A stretch of DNA of 18,573 bases from the NCBI GenBank assembly GCA_023127875.1, contig JAGMFA010000021.1, positions 1 to 18,573 of the forward strand. The letters run 5' to 3'. This DNA comes from Candidatus Zixiibacteriota bacterium. Its GTDB lineage: Bacteria; Zixibacteria; MSB-5A5; SM1-73. The notes beneath the pieces are model-generated. The model saw nothing but the letters and a program-made list of their open reading frames with translations. It made no database searches and was not told the origin of the DNA. A program made the position numbers and the translations under genes. Positions 7,479 through 14,340 of the stretch are shown here, piece after piece (position 1 is the stretch's first letter; each line of letters opens with the position of its first letter).

Positions 7479-8981
7479 ATGATAAAGAAAATACTCATAG
7501 CCAACCGCGGGGAAATCGCCGTCAGGATTATCAATGCGTGCAGGGAAATGTCCATTCCCACGGTGGCCATCTTCTCCACCGTGGATAGAACCTCCTTACA
7601 CGTCCAGATGGCCGATGAGGCTTTTTTAATTGGCAATCCACCTCCTCTGGAAAGCTATCTGAATATAGATAAAATCATCCAGGTAGCAAAAGAGGCGGGT
7701 GCGGATGCCATTCATCCGGGCTATGGATTTTTAGCGGAGAATTCCAACTTTTGTGAAAGATGTGAGAAAGAGGGACTCATCTTCATAGGTCCGAATTCCA
7801 AGGCTTTGAGATTGGTGGGTGACAAGGTGGCGTCGCGCCAGACTATGACCCAAGCTAAGATTCCTATTATTCCTGGCATGATGAGTAGTGGGAAAGATAT
7901 GAGAAGATTTAAAGAAGAGGCAGAGCGAATCGGCTATCCGGTGATGATCAAAGCTTCCGCAGGAGGTGGGGGGAAGGGAATGCGAATCATAAACTCTCCT
8001 GAAGAGTTGGAGAAAGGAATTGAAGCTGGAATGCGTGAAGCTAAATCTGCCTTCGGAGATGAATCCGTATACCTGGAGAAATACATAGAAGAGCCCAGGC
8101 ACGTTGAGTTTCAGGTGCTGGCGGATAATTTTGGAGACGTGGTTCATCTGTGCGAAAGAGAATGCTCCATTCAGCGAAGACACCAGAAGATCGTGGAGGA
8201 GACGCCATCCTGTGCTTTGGATGATAAGCTCAGGACAAAGATGGGCGAGGTGGCCAAAAAGGTGATAAAAGTTTCAGGCTATAATAATGCCGGAACGGTC
8301 GAATTCCTTTTGGACAAAAACAAAAATTTCTATTTCTTGGAAGTAAATGCTCGACTTCAGGTGGAGCATCCCATCACCGAGTTGGTCACCGCAGTGGATC
8401 TGGTGAAACAACAGATAAAAATAGCCTCCGGAGAAAAACTATCACTCACCCAAGAGAATATCAAACAAAGGGGTCATGCCATAGAATGTAGAATCTATGC
8501 AGAAGACCCGGAAAACAACTTTTTCCCATCCTCAGGCAAGATCCTTTTCATGAAGGAACCTTCTGGTCCGGGAATCAGGCATGATTGTGGCATCTTTTCT
8601 GGATTTGATGTTTCAGTATATTACGACCCAATTCTATCCAAGGTGATCACCTGGGGAGAGACCAGAGAGGATGCCCGCAAACGCATGATTTTGGCTCTGT
8701 CCAACTATACCATTTTAGGGATCAAGACCAGCATTAATTTTTTGGCGTCGGTTATGGATCATTCCGAATTTGTCGCCGGAAACACTCAGACGAACTTTAT
8801 CGATAAGAACATGTCAGACTTAAAAGAGAAGAAAAAAGAGAAGAGATTTATAAATGAAGCTTTGATAGCCGCAGCCATATCTTCTCAGACCAAGACCGCT
8901 TCAAGAAAGAGGGCGCGGGGTAAAGAGGAGATGCCCAGTCCCTGGTTAACTGTGGGTAAGTGGAGCATCGGGGGAGATTAA
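7479..8981 (+). CDS. mccA: Biotin carboxylase subunit of methylcrotonyl-CoA carboxylase (N-terminal half of alpha)
   Basis: 500 aa. It carboxylates the biotin of the carrier protein using ATP and bicarbonate. Motifs are KILIANRGEIAVRI at the N-terminus, the glycine-rich ATP loop AGGGGKGMRI (161-170), ERECSIQRRHQKIVEE and the catalytic EVNARLQVEHP. ATG 7479 matches the family start; an upstream TTG would add 13 unlikely residues. After the catalytic core (about 450 aa) a linker ends in SPWLTVGKWSIGGD, the point where fused MCC/PCC alpha subunits pass into the BT domain. Here it meets a stop codon within the arm of a repeat element. The BT-BCCP remainder is the gene at 9423. Partner choice (MCC rather than PCC) is inferred from the neighbouring MCC beta. 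Confidence 0.9.
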   Translation: MIKKILIANRGEIAVRIINACREMSIPTVAIFSTVDRTSLHVQMADEAFLIGNPPPLESYLNIDKIIQVAKEAGADAIHPGYGFLAENSNFCERCEKEGLIFIGPNSKALRLVGDKVASRQTMTQAKIPIIPGMMSSGKDMRRFKEEAERIGYPVMIKASAGGGGKGMRIINSPEELEKGIEAGMREAKSAFGDESVYLEKYIEEPRHVEFQVLADNFGDVVHLCERECSIQRRHQKIVEETPSCALDDKLRTKMGEVAKKVIKVSGYNNAGTVEFLLDKNKNFYFLEVNARLQVEHPITELVTAVDLVKQQIKIASGEKLSLTQENIKQRGHAIECRIYAEDPENNFFPSSGKILFMKEPSGPGIRHDCGIFSGFDVSVYYDPILSKVITWGETREDARKRMILALSNYTILGIKTSINFLASVMDHSEFVAGNTQTNFIDKNMSDLKEKKKEKRFINEALIAAAISSQTKTASRKRARGKEEMPSPWLTVGKWSIGGD

Positions 8982-9411
8982 AGCGGAGAGCAGAGAGCAA
9001 AGAGCGGAGAGAACAAGAAAATCTTTGGAGAAACTTGAAGGACTATAGGAAATTAGAGATTTGGCACAGGGCAATGGATTATGTAGTTGAAATATACAAA
9101 TTTTCAACCCGCTTACCTCCGATGGAAAAATATGGTTTAACCTCCCAAATCCGACGAGCGGTTTGCTCCATACCGTTGAATATTGCAGAAGGGGCTGGTT
9201 GTGATTCTCAGAAGGAATTCAGATTATTCTTGGAATATGCGCACAGATCCACTCATGAGGTGTTAACTATTTTGGACTTAGTGGAACGGCTTAAACTTTG
9301 TGAAATCAAATGTATTCCAGGTTTATTGCATGAGGGTAAAGAACTCCGTGCGATGATCCATGCTTTTATGAAGAAGCTGTAAACTTTTAGCTCTATGCTC
9401 TAAGCTCTAAA
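8980..9411 (+). mobile_element. Class A element with heptad-repeat arms and a four-helix-bundle gene
   Basis: The left arm (8980-9014) is five 7-bp units of the AGAGCnn type. The right arm (9386-9411), read in reverse complement, is three 7-bp units of the same type (TTAGAGC, TTAGAGC, ATAGAGC). The arms therefore form an inverted repeat with the same 7-bp period around the gene at 9035-9382. The biotin carboxylase stop codon (8979-8981) overlaps the first base of the left arm. The arm sequences differ from those of E1-E3, but the architecture is the same. No transposase is present. Confidence 0.65.
9035..9382 (+). CDS. Second four-helix-bundle protein (23S rRNA IVS-protein family)
   Basis: About 115 aa from TTG 9035. 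A GTG at 8960 would give 140 aa but runs through the repeat arm and overlaps the biotin carboxylase gene. GGAG (9027-9030) precedes the TTG. Family features are DYRKLEIWHRAMDYVVEIYK, LPPMEKYGLTSQIRRAVCSIPLNIAEGAG and FLEYAHRSTHEVLTILDLVERL, which are classic for the family. It is more typical of the family than the copy at 1501. It lies on the same strand as, and between, the two parts of MCC alpha, inside inverted heptad-repeat arms. Its function is unknown; related proteins occur as 23S rRNA intervening-sequence products. Confidence 0.9.
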   Translation: MKDYRKLEIWHRAMDYVVEIYKFSTRLPPMEKYGLTSQIRRAVCSIPLNIAEGAGCDSQKEFRLFLEYAHRSTHEVLTILDLVERLKLCEIKCIPGLLHEGKELRAMIHAFMKKL

Positions 9412-9422
9412 TTCATTTAGCC

Positions 9423-9935
9423 ATGGAACTAGAATTCAACATAGACGAGAAAGTTCACAAGCTCCAGGTTGAGTTCAAGGATGGGCGATACCGGGTGAGC
9501 CTTGGAGACAGAGAATATGTGGTTGACTCCTCTCTCATCTCCGATAATTGCCTTTCTCTTTTGGTAAACGACAAGGCATTCACCGTCTATTTCGCCGAAG
9601 CCAAGGGTAAAAAATATTTCTCCATTGGTGGGGAACAGTTCTGCATTCAGGAAGCAAAATCGGAAAGCGTCACAGCATCCGAAGCCGATTTGGCCGCCAT
9701 TGAGGAAGCTCCTGTCGCCGCCTCTCCCATGCCCGGAAAAGTGGTTAAGATACTGGTGAAACAAGGAGATGATGTGGAGAAGGGACAGGGTCTGGTGATT
9801 GTGGAGGCGATGAAGATGGAGAATGAAATCAAATCGCCGGTGAAAGGCAAAGTGGAAAAGGTAAATTTCAAACCCGGCGACTTGGTGGATGCCGCCCAGC
9901 CAATTTTAGAATTAAAACCAGAAGAAGAGAAGTAA
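9423..9935 (+). CDS. Biotin carboxyl carrier (BT-BCCP half of methylcrotonyl-CoA carboxylase alpha)
   Basis: 170 aa. The C-terminal biotinyl domain (about 98-168) has the canonical biotinylation motif with K131 in EAMKMEN, and a preceding SPMPGKVVKILVKQGDDV. Residues 1-80 are beta-rich and read like the BT domain that joins BC and BCCP in MCC/PCC alpha subunits (VHKLQVEFKDGRYRVSLGDREYVV; compare the corresponding region of human MCCC1). So this is the C-terminal part of an alpha subunit, not a free AccB, which has no BT domain. Residues 80-97 are an Ala/Glu/Ser linker. No Shine-Dalgarno is visible ahead of ATG 9423, which lies 11 bases after the right arm of the element. It is in the same reading frame as the biotin carboxylase gene. 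Confidence 0.9.
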   Translation: MELEFNIDEKVHKLQVEFKDGRYRVSLGDREYVVDSSLISDNCLSLLVNDKAFTVYFAEAKGKKYFSIGGEQFCIQEAKSESVTASEADLAAIEEAPVAASPMPGKVVKILVKQGDDVEKGQGLVIVEAMKMENEIKSPVKGKVEKVNFKPGDLVDAAQPILELKPEEEK

Positions 9936-10148
9936 AGACTATCAGGAAATAGACACAATAGCCTCTCTTTGAAATCTAAGATATTCTGAAGACTTCCCAA
10001 GAGTCATCCAAACATTAAAGGGATTATCCCAAAAATCGTTTTAAGTGTAGAGGAAGGCTTCAGCCTTCCATTTGTAATCATGGAAACCTGAAGGTTTCCG
10101 CTACACTCCTATTTTGGATGACAGGTTCAATAGTTGACAGGTAGCTGT
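9936..10148. repeat. Convergent intergenic region with class B repeat, copy B3
   Basis: This gap lies between the + strand MCC cluster and the - strand MauE/DoxX gene. It contains an outer stem GTGTAG (10045-10050) with CTACAC (10101-10106). Inside are two 7-bp hairpins with 4-base loops, at 10052-10069 (ggaaggc arms) and 10082-10099 (ggaaacc arms). No T-tailed terminator is evident on either strand, so the structured repeat may be what separates the two convergent units. Confidence 0.75.
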
Positions 10149-10640
10149 CTACCGTTTAGGTAAAGACTTCTTTTGAAGAAGAGTGGAGAGGGCAGCAAAA
10201 CTTTTATTGAAGAAGAAGACCATGACTCCCATATAGAGGAAAATTAAATCCTTGATAAGCAGAGTAGCTCCTTCTTTTTTCCCGGCAGGATCAGTGGAGA
10301 AGCATCCGCAGTTTAAGTCTACGCCTTTGATGAGATTTATAGAGGTGGCGATGATGAAGATTATAAACAAAAAAGAAACCAGAAGAGAAGCGCTTTCGGT
10401 GAATATTCCCAGTATCAAAAAGAGACCGGCTATGAATTCAACCCAGGGGAGGGTGATTGCAAAGATATTTATCAAGAACTGGGGAAGAATCTTATAGTTG
10501 TATACTATTCTGGCAAACTGCTCAGGATGAGCGATCTTGTCTATACTGGCATAAATGAAGGTTACACCCAAAACCAACCTGAAGAGCAACACAACTCTTT
10601 TGTCTGTAACTATCCGAATCAGTTCTTTTAGTATTTTCAT
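10149..10640 (-). CDS. MauE/DoxX-family membrane protein
   Basis: 163 aa with four probable membrane helices (about 17-35, 52-78, 80-102, 128-146). The loop LNCGCFSTDPAGKK (about 109-122) carries the Cys-Gly-Cys pair typical of MauE-like and related DoxX proteins, which belong with thiol/disulfide redox functions at the membrane. It begins about 8 bases after the rhodanese stop codon, so it is the last gene of a three-gene - strand unit. No Shine-Dalgarno is seen, and coupling to the upstream gene is likely. The exact substrate is unknown. Confidence 0.8.
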   Translation of the reverse strand: MKILKELIRIVTDKRVVLLFRLVLGVTFIYASIDKIAHPEQFARIVYNYKILPQFLINIFAITLPWVEFIAGLFLILGIFTESASLLVSFLFIIFIIATSINLIKGVDLNCGCFSTDPAGKKEGATLLIKDLIFLYMGVMVFFFNKSFAALSTLLQKKSLPKR

Positions 10641-10648
10641 TTTTATAT

Positions 10649-11167
10649 TTATTTATCAGTTTCTACCGATAATCCTGCCTCCTGCCATTCTTGCCATCCG
10701 CCAAAGAACACCTTCACGTCTTTATGCCCCAGCTCCAGTAGTTCTCTTGCCAGAAGCAGGCTGGTTTCGCATTCGGTGCCGTCGCAGTAAGCTATGATCT
10801 CGTCATCTTCAGGGAGCTTTGACAAAACCAGAGAAGCATGTTCTTCAAACTCTTCATAAGGGAGATTGATGGCTCCCTTGATATGTCCAGCCTTGAAATC
10901 TTCTGGATAACGCGAATCTAAGAAAATGGTGTTTTTCGATTGAAATTTCATCATGGCGTAATCTAGACTGATAGCAGGTGGATCAACATCCTCCTCATAT
11001 CCATAGGGAACCACTAAGCTGTCAGAATTTACTTTGGGGCTCCAGTTCCCCTTCAAGGCGATTCCGCCGGGCGAGATGGCATTGTAGGTTAAACCTATGG
11101 CTGAACCAATAAGAATTATGACCAGGGTTTTGAGAAGGATGTGAGAAAGTTTAAGCTGGATGAGCAT
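10649..11167 (-). CDS. Membrane-anchored rhodanese-like protein
   Basis: 172 aa. An N-terminal hydrophobic helix (about 10-30) acts as an anchor or uncleaved signal, so the catalytic domain (about 65-168) should be outside the cytoplasmic membrane. Rhodanese features are IFLDSRYPEDFKAGHIKGAINLP, the active-site region AYCDGTECETS and FFGGWQEWQEAGL. The active-site loop carries two Cys rather than the standard CxxGxR pattern, which fits a subgroup often found beside MauE/DoxX genes. It may handle sulfane sulfur or take part in thiol redox. It is 13 bases downstream of the DUF1573 gene on the same strand. Confidence 0.85.
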   Translation of the reverse strand: MLIQLKLSHILLKTLVIILIGSAIGLTYNAISPGGIALKGNWSPKVNSDSLVVPYGYEEDVDPPAISLDYAMMKFQSKNTIFLDSRYPEDFKAGHIKGAINLPYEEFEEHASLVLSKLPEDDEIIAYCDGTECETSLLLARELLELGHKDVKVFFGGWQEWQEAGLSVETDK

Positions 11168-11180
11168 CGGCGTCTGAAGT

Positions 11181-11906
11181 TTATTTTTGGATTATCACTG
11201 CCCCAATGGGGATGCTGACTCTGGCTATCTTGGAGCACTCAAAGTCCAGAGTAAGAGAGGTATGAAGATTTCCGGAAGTTGCCTCCTTTTTCAACTTCAG
11301 GGTGATCTGAATGCTTTCACCGGGTTTAAGACTTTTGCTTTCTAAGTCCAATTCGACATTTTCTCCTGGACCCTCTATCCGCTCCATGGACAGTTTTTCT
11401 CCAGAGATGTTCTCTATTGTTATAGATCTTTCATCTTCGGTTCCCTGGGAGACGGTGTCGAAATCAATCCCTGTGGGTGTAATTTTAACTAAGGAGTTGC
11501 TCTTTCCTATCTTTGCCGTGAATTGAACCTCTGCAAAGGGATTGTTGGGATCGTTGGAAATCACCTGAAGTTTTTTGGTCGTTTGGTCTACCTTTATCTT
11601 TCTTGGATTGAAAATAGCTTTCATATCTGCGGTCTGGTCAGGAGCTATCCTTTGTTTGGATAAAGGTGCAGTGGTACAGCCACAGCCTGTTCTGACCTTA
11701 ACGATGATAAGCGTGTCTTGCCCAATGTTTTTAATCTGATAGGTGTGTGACACCCTTCCGGTCTTGGGAACATACCCAAAATCCCACATGGTTTCAGAAA
11801 AGGATATCTTTGCCCGGCATGGTTCTCCCATTTGGGCGTATGTGGAAAGGGCGGTGAGCAGAATGAAAAACAACACCAGACAACTTTTTAAACATAGAGT
11901 CTTCAT
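11181..11906 (-). CDS. Exported DUF1573 protein
   Basis: 241 aa. ATG 11906 is chosen because an AAGGAG Shine-Dalgarno lies just upstream and it gives a clean signal peptide (KTLCLKSCLVLFFILLTALSTYAQ), with cleavage expected after about residue 24. The mature part has two immunoglobulin-like DUF1573 modules: FDFGYV-like SETMWDFGYVPKTG with VRTGCGCTTAP (Cys-Gly-Cys, near residues 70-80), then FDTVSQGTEDERSITIENISG. DUF1573 proteins are periplasmic or surface proteins of unknown function, common in Bacteroidetes/FCB genomes. It is the first gene of the unit with rhodanese and MauE/DoxX, which suggests an extracytoplasmic sulfur or thiol role. Confidence 0.85.
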   Translation of the reverse strand: MKTLCLKSCLVLFFILLTALSTYAQMGEPCRAKISFSETMWDFGYVPKTGRVSHTYQIKNIGQDTLIIVKVRTGCGCTTAPLSKQRIAPDQTADMKAIFNPRKIKVDQTTKKLQVISNDPNNPFAEVQFTAKIGKSNSLVKITPTGIDFDTVSQGTEDERSITIENISGEKLSMERIEGPGENVELDLESKSLKPGESIQITLKLKKEATSGNLHTSLTLDFECSKIARVSIPIGAVIIQK

Positions 11907-12125
11907 AGAACAACTCCTTGAAGCGATTGAAAGAACTCCTACCTCATAATACTTCATTTTTGTTACGAAGACCAAAAAGCTGAAGTTGGTGGGAAAAAGA
12001 CAGGGTTGTTTTTCTCAAAAAATGTTTTAATTATTTCTTCAAAATAAACGTAGTGGTGAAACTTTGGCAGATTTTGCAAAATTGGGATATTAAAAGGGAA
12101 TGAATGAGGAATGTTGTTTATCTAG

Positions 12126-12611
12126 TCACCGCTTGAACATTTCCACAAGCTTTTTTCTTCTTAGGATGATCAACAACAGAGGATATCCTAAAACAAAGCA
12201 GGCTCCGATTTCGCCTATGGCAATATAGGCTACGGTAATCCAGTAAGGAAGCTGAAATAAAAAATGAAGATACAAGCTCACTCCCAAAGCATTGACTATG
12301 ATTGGTGGAAGGGGGGCTAAAATCGGCTTTCGGGTTCTGGCCAAAAGATAGGTCAAAAAGGCGGCTAAAAGGGTGCACAGGCTACCTCCCACTATATCGT
12401 AGATGCCCAATCCACCATATATATTTGCCACCACACATCCGACGAAAAGTCCGGGTATGGCGGCAGGGGTCAAATAAGGAAGAACGGTCAAAGCCTCGGA
12501 GATTCGCACCTGAATGGGTCCGTAGCTTATCGGCGCCAGCGCTATGGTAACTGCCGCATACAGGCTGGCGATTATGCCAACTTGAGCGATATATCGGGTA
12601 GAAAGGTTCAA
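12126..12611 (-). CDS. queT: QueT-type transporter (ECF substrate-binding component, queuosine precursor)
   Basis: 161 aa with five or six membrane helices. The segment APISYGPIQVRISEALTVLPYLTP near the N-terminus and GLFVGCVVANIYGGLGIYDIVGGSLCTLLAAFLTYL are typical of the QueT family (PF06177), S-components of ECF transporters thought to import a queuosine precursor. The best start is TTG 12611, aligned with the family N-terminus. There is no Shine-Dalgarno; the TTG itself is in the first unit of an 8-bp tandem array. No preQ1 aptamer was recognised upstream. It diverges from purD. Confidence 0.87.
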   Translation of the reverse strand: MNLSTRYIAQVGIIASLYAAVTIALAPISYGPIQVRISEALTVLPYLTPAAIPGLFVGCVVANIYGGLGIYDIVGGSLCTLLAAFLTYLLARTRKPILAPLPPIIVNALGVSLYLHFLFQLPYWITVAYIAIGEIGACFVLGYPLLLIILRRKKLVEMFKR

Positions 12612-12660
12612 GGGTTCAAAAATTCAATAGTTCAATGGTTCAAAAGTTCAATAGTTCAAT
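12606..12660. repeat. Seven-unit 8-bp tandem array at the start of queT
   Basis: TTCAA occurs at 12607, 12615, 12623, 12631, 12639, 12647 and 12655, an exact 8-base period. The third base after each TTCAA is usually G, and the other two vary. The array overlaps the queT start codon and takes the place of its ribosome binding site. It looks like one arm of a class A element without its inverted partner. Confidence 0.9.
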
Positions 12661-12679
12661 TAGTCCAAGCTCAGAATTC

Positions 12680-12723
12680 CACATGCAGATCACACTAACA
12701 ACAGTGGCATGTGATTTTTTTTT
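12680..12723 (+). terminator. Intrinsic-terminator-like hairpin on the + strand
   Basis: CACATGC (12680-12686) pairs with GCATGTG (12707-12713). The inner stem CACT/AGTG (12693-12696, 12703-12706) pairs too, with a 6-base left bulge. It is followed by nine T (12715-12723). No + strand gene precedes it for 2.7 kb, so it would stop antisense or read-through transcripts before purD. In the other direction it lies in the queT leader. Confidence 0.5.
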
Positions 12724-12740
12724 GCAAGGAACACCATTAT

Positions 12741-12769
12741 TAAATATAAACTCGAAGTCCTTTTGTCAA
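12741..12769 (-). promoter_or_regulatory. Promoter for queT (leftward)
   Basis: On the - strand TTGACA (12769-12764) is followed by TATATT (12748-12743) with a short 15-base spacer, or TATTTA with a 17-base spacer. The leader would be about 125 bases and include the hairpin and the 8-bp array. Confidence 0.55.
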
Positions 12770-12780
12770 CAAAAAAACGC

Positions 12781-12810
12781 TTGCCTTTACCAAGAAATTT
12801 GATTTATATT
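12781..12810 (+). promoter_or_regulatory. Promoter for purD (rightward)
   Basis: TTGCCT (12781-12786), an 18-base spacer and TATATT (12805-12810) are visible. The leader would be about 45 bases. No PurR-like operator or purine riboswitch was recognised. Confidence 0.5.
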
Positions 12811-12861
12811 AAACCAGTCAGAATTTAAGCACATGAACCTTATTTTTTTGGAGAGTTGACC

Positions 12862-14148
12862 ATGAGAATTCTGGTGGTAGGTGGTGGAGGCAGAGAGCAT
12901 ACCTTGGTCTGGAAGCTTGCCTCCAGCCCATTGGTGGATAAGCTCTTTGCCGCGCCGGGAAATGCCGGAATGGCTGAGTTGGCTGAATGCGTTGATATTA
13001 AAGTGGAGGATTTAACCCGCTTGGCAGATTTTGCCCAAAAGAATTCGGTTGATCTAACCGTGGTAGGGCCTGAGCTTCCTTTGACCCTGGGGATTGTGGA
13101 TGAGTTTGAGAAAAGGAACTTAAAAATACTGGGACCGACCAAGTTAGCTGCCGAAATTGAGGGCAGCAAGGTATTTGCAAAAGAATTTATGAAGAAATAT
13201 CACATTCCCACTGCCAGTTTCAAGATATTTGATAACCCGGAGGAAGCTTCCAATTTCGTTAGATCCTCTGATTTGCCTCTGGTCATCAAAGCGGATGGGC
13301 TGGCAGCCGGAAAGGGTGCAGTGATTGTGGAGAGCACCTCATCTGCGCTTTCGACCATTAAGAAGATTATGGTGGATAAAATCTTCGGTGAGGCTGGATC
13401 TCGTATAGTGGTAGAAGATTTTCTGGAAGGGGAGGAGGTCACGGTTCTGGCTTTTACCGATGGCGAAACTATTTTCCCCATGTCCTCATCACAGGATCAT
13501 AAGAAGATATTTGAAGGTAACAGGGGTCCTAATACTGGCGGAATGGGAGCCTACGCCCCTACCACCATGGTGGAAGATAGAATGATGTGGCGAATCCATA
13601 ATGAGATTCTGGAGCCTGCCGTAAACGGGTTGAAGAGAGAGGGGAAAACTTTCAAGGGCATACTCTATGCCGGCCTGATGATAACGGATATATGCCCCAA
13701 GGTGATGGAGTTCAACTGCCGTTTCGGTGACCCAGAAACTCAGGTAATCCTTCCTCTCCTGAAAAGTGATTTAGCTGAGATATTCTTATCCATCGTGGAT
13801 GGAGAACTTTCCTTGCAGGAGGTGGAGTGGAATGATAATTTTGCAGTGTGTGTGGTCTTAGCCTCAGCCGGGTATCCGGGAAAATATGAAAAGGATAAGG
13901 AAATCCGCGGACTCAATAGAGCAAAACAAACCGAAGACGTGTTGATTTTCCATGCCGGAACCAAAAAGCAAAAGGGAGGAATCTTCACCAATGGAGGAAG
14001 GGTGTTGGGTGTTACCGCAACAGACAAAAGCATGGAGAAGGCCATTCAGAAAGCTTATTCTGCGGTAGACAAAATAGAATTTGAAGGGATGCAATATCGA
14101 AAAGATATAGGTAACAGAGCCATCCGGGTTAAAAAAAGACTGTGGTAA
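12862..14148 (+). CDS. purD: Phosphoribosylamine-glycine ligase (GAR synthetase)
   Basis: 428 aa, the usual length. It joins glycine to phosphoribosylamine using ATP in the second step of purine synthesis. ATP-grasp features are the N-terminal MRILVVGGGGREHTLVWKL, the segment LVIKADGLAAGKGAVIV (about 146-162), SQDHKKIFEGNRGPNTGGMGAYAP and FNCRFGDPETQVILPLL. ATG 12862 is preferred over TTG 12856, because GGAGAG (12850-12855) sits six bases ahead. purE follows after 192 bases. purK and other pur genes are not in the window. Confidence 0.97.
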   Translation: MRILVVGGGGREHTLVWKLASSPLVDKLFAAPGNAGMAELAECVDIKVEDLTRLADFAQKNSVDLTVVGPELPLTLGIVDEFEKRNLKILGPTKLAAEIEGSKVFAKEFMKKYHIPTASFKIFDNPEEASNFVRSSDLPLVIKADGLAAGKGAVIVESTSSALSTIKKIMVDKIFGEAGSRIVVEDFLEGEEVTVLAFTDGETIFPMSSSQDHKKIFEGNRGPNTGGMGAYAPTTMVEDRMMWRIHNEILEPAVNGLKREGKTFKGILYAGLMITDICPKVMEFNCRFGDPETQVILPLLKSDLAEIFLSIVDGELSLQEVEWNDNFAVCVVLASAGYPGKYEKDKEIRGLNRAKQTEDVLIFHAGTKKQKGGIFTNGGRVLGVTATDKSMEKAIQKAYSAVDKIEFEGMQYRKDIGNRAIRVKKRLW

Positions 14149-14340
14149 GAAATCCAAACTCATGAGGTTTATTTTTATAGCGGTTAATTGCATAACCTGT
14201 AATTTCCCGATTTGCCTAATTCTTATCTTTTCTCAGAAATTACCTTTTTCCTAGATCCGTAATTGAATTTGGTAAGCCGAGCAACTATAGCTTGGACAGC
14301 TTGTAAGGTTTGTCAGTCTTATTTATGAAAGGAATACAGA
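14149..14340. other. purD-purE intergenic region
   Basis: It contains an 8-bp inverted repeat, GTAATTTC (14199-14206) and GAAATTAC (14236-14243), with a long loop and a T-rich tail, at best a weak terminator. The sequence near 14275-14305 (agccgagcaactatagcttgg) forms an imperfect hairpin and resembles part of the repeat at 16868-16892. Shine-Dalgarno AAAGGA (14328-14333) serves purE. Confidence 0.4.

Noticed and set aside
9423..9935. Free AccB-type BCCP of fatty acid synthesis
   Set aside because: The N-terminal 80 residues read as a BT domain of an MCC/PCC alpha subunit, which AccB lacks, and the neighbours are MCC genes.
12606..12660. CRISPR array
   Set aside because: The period is 8 bases with no spacers of unique sequence; it is a short tandem array. 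No cas genes are present.
12606..12740. preQ1 riboswitch ahead of queT
   Set aside because: The queT leader contains a hairpin and an 8-bp array, but none of the conserved preQ1 aptamer segments could be recognised.
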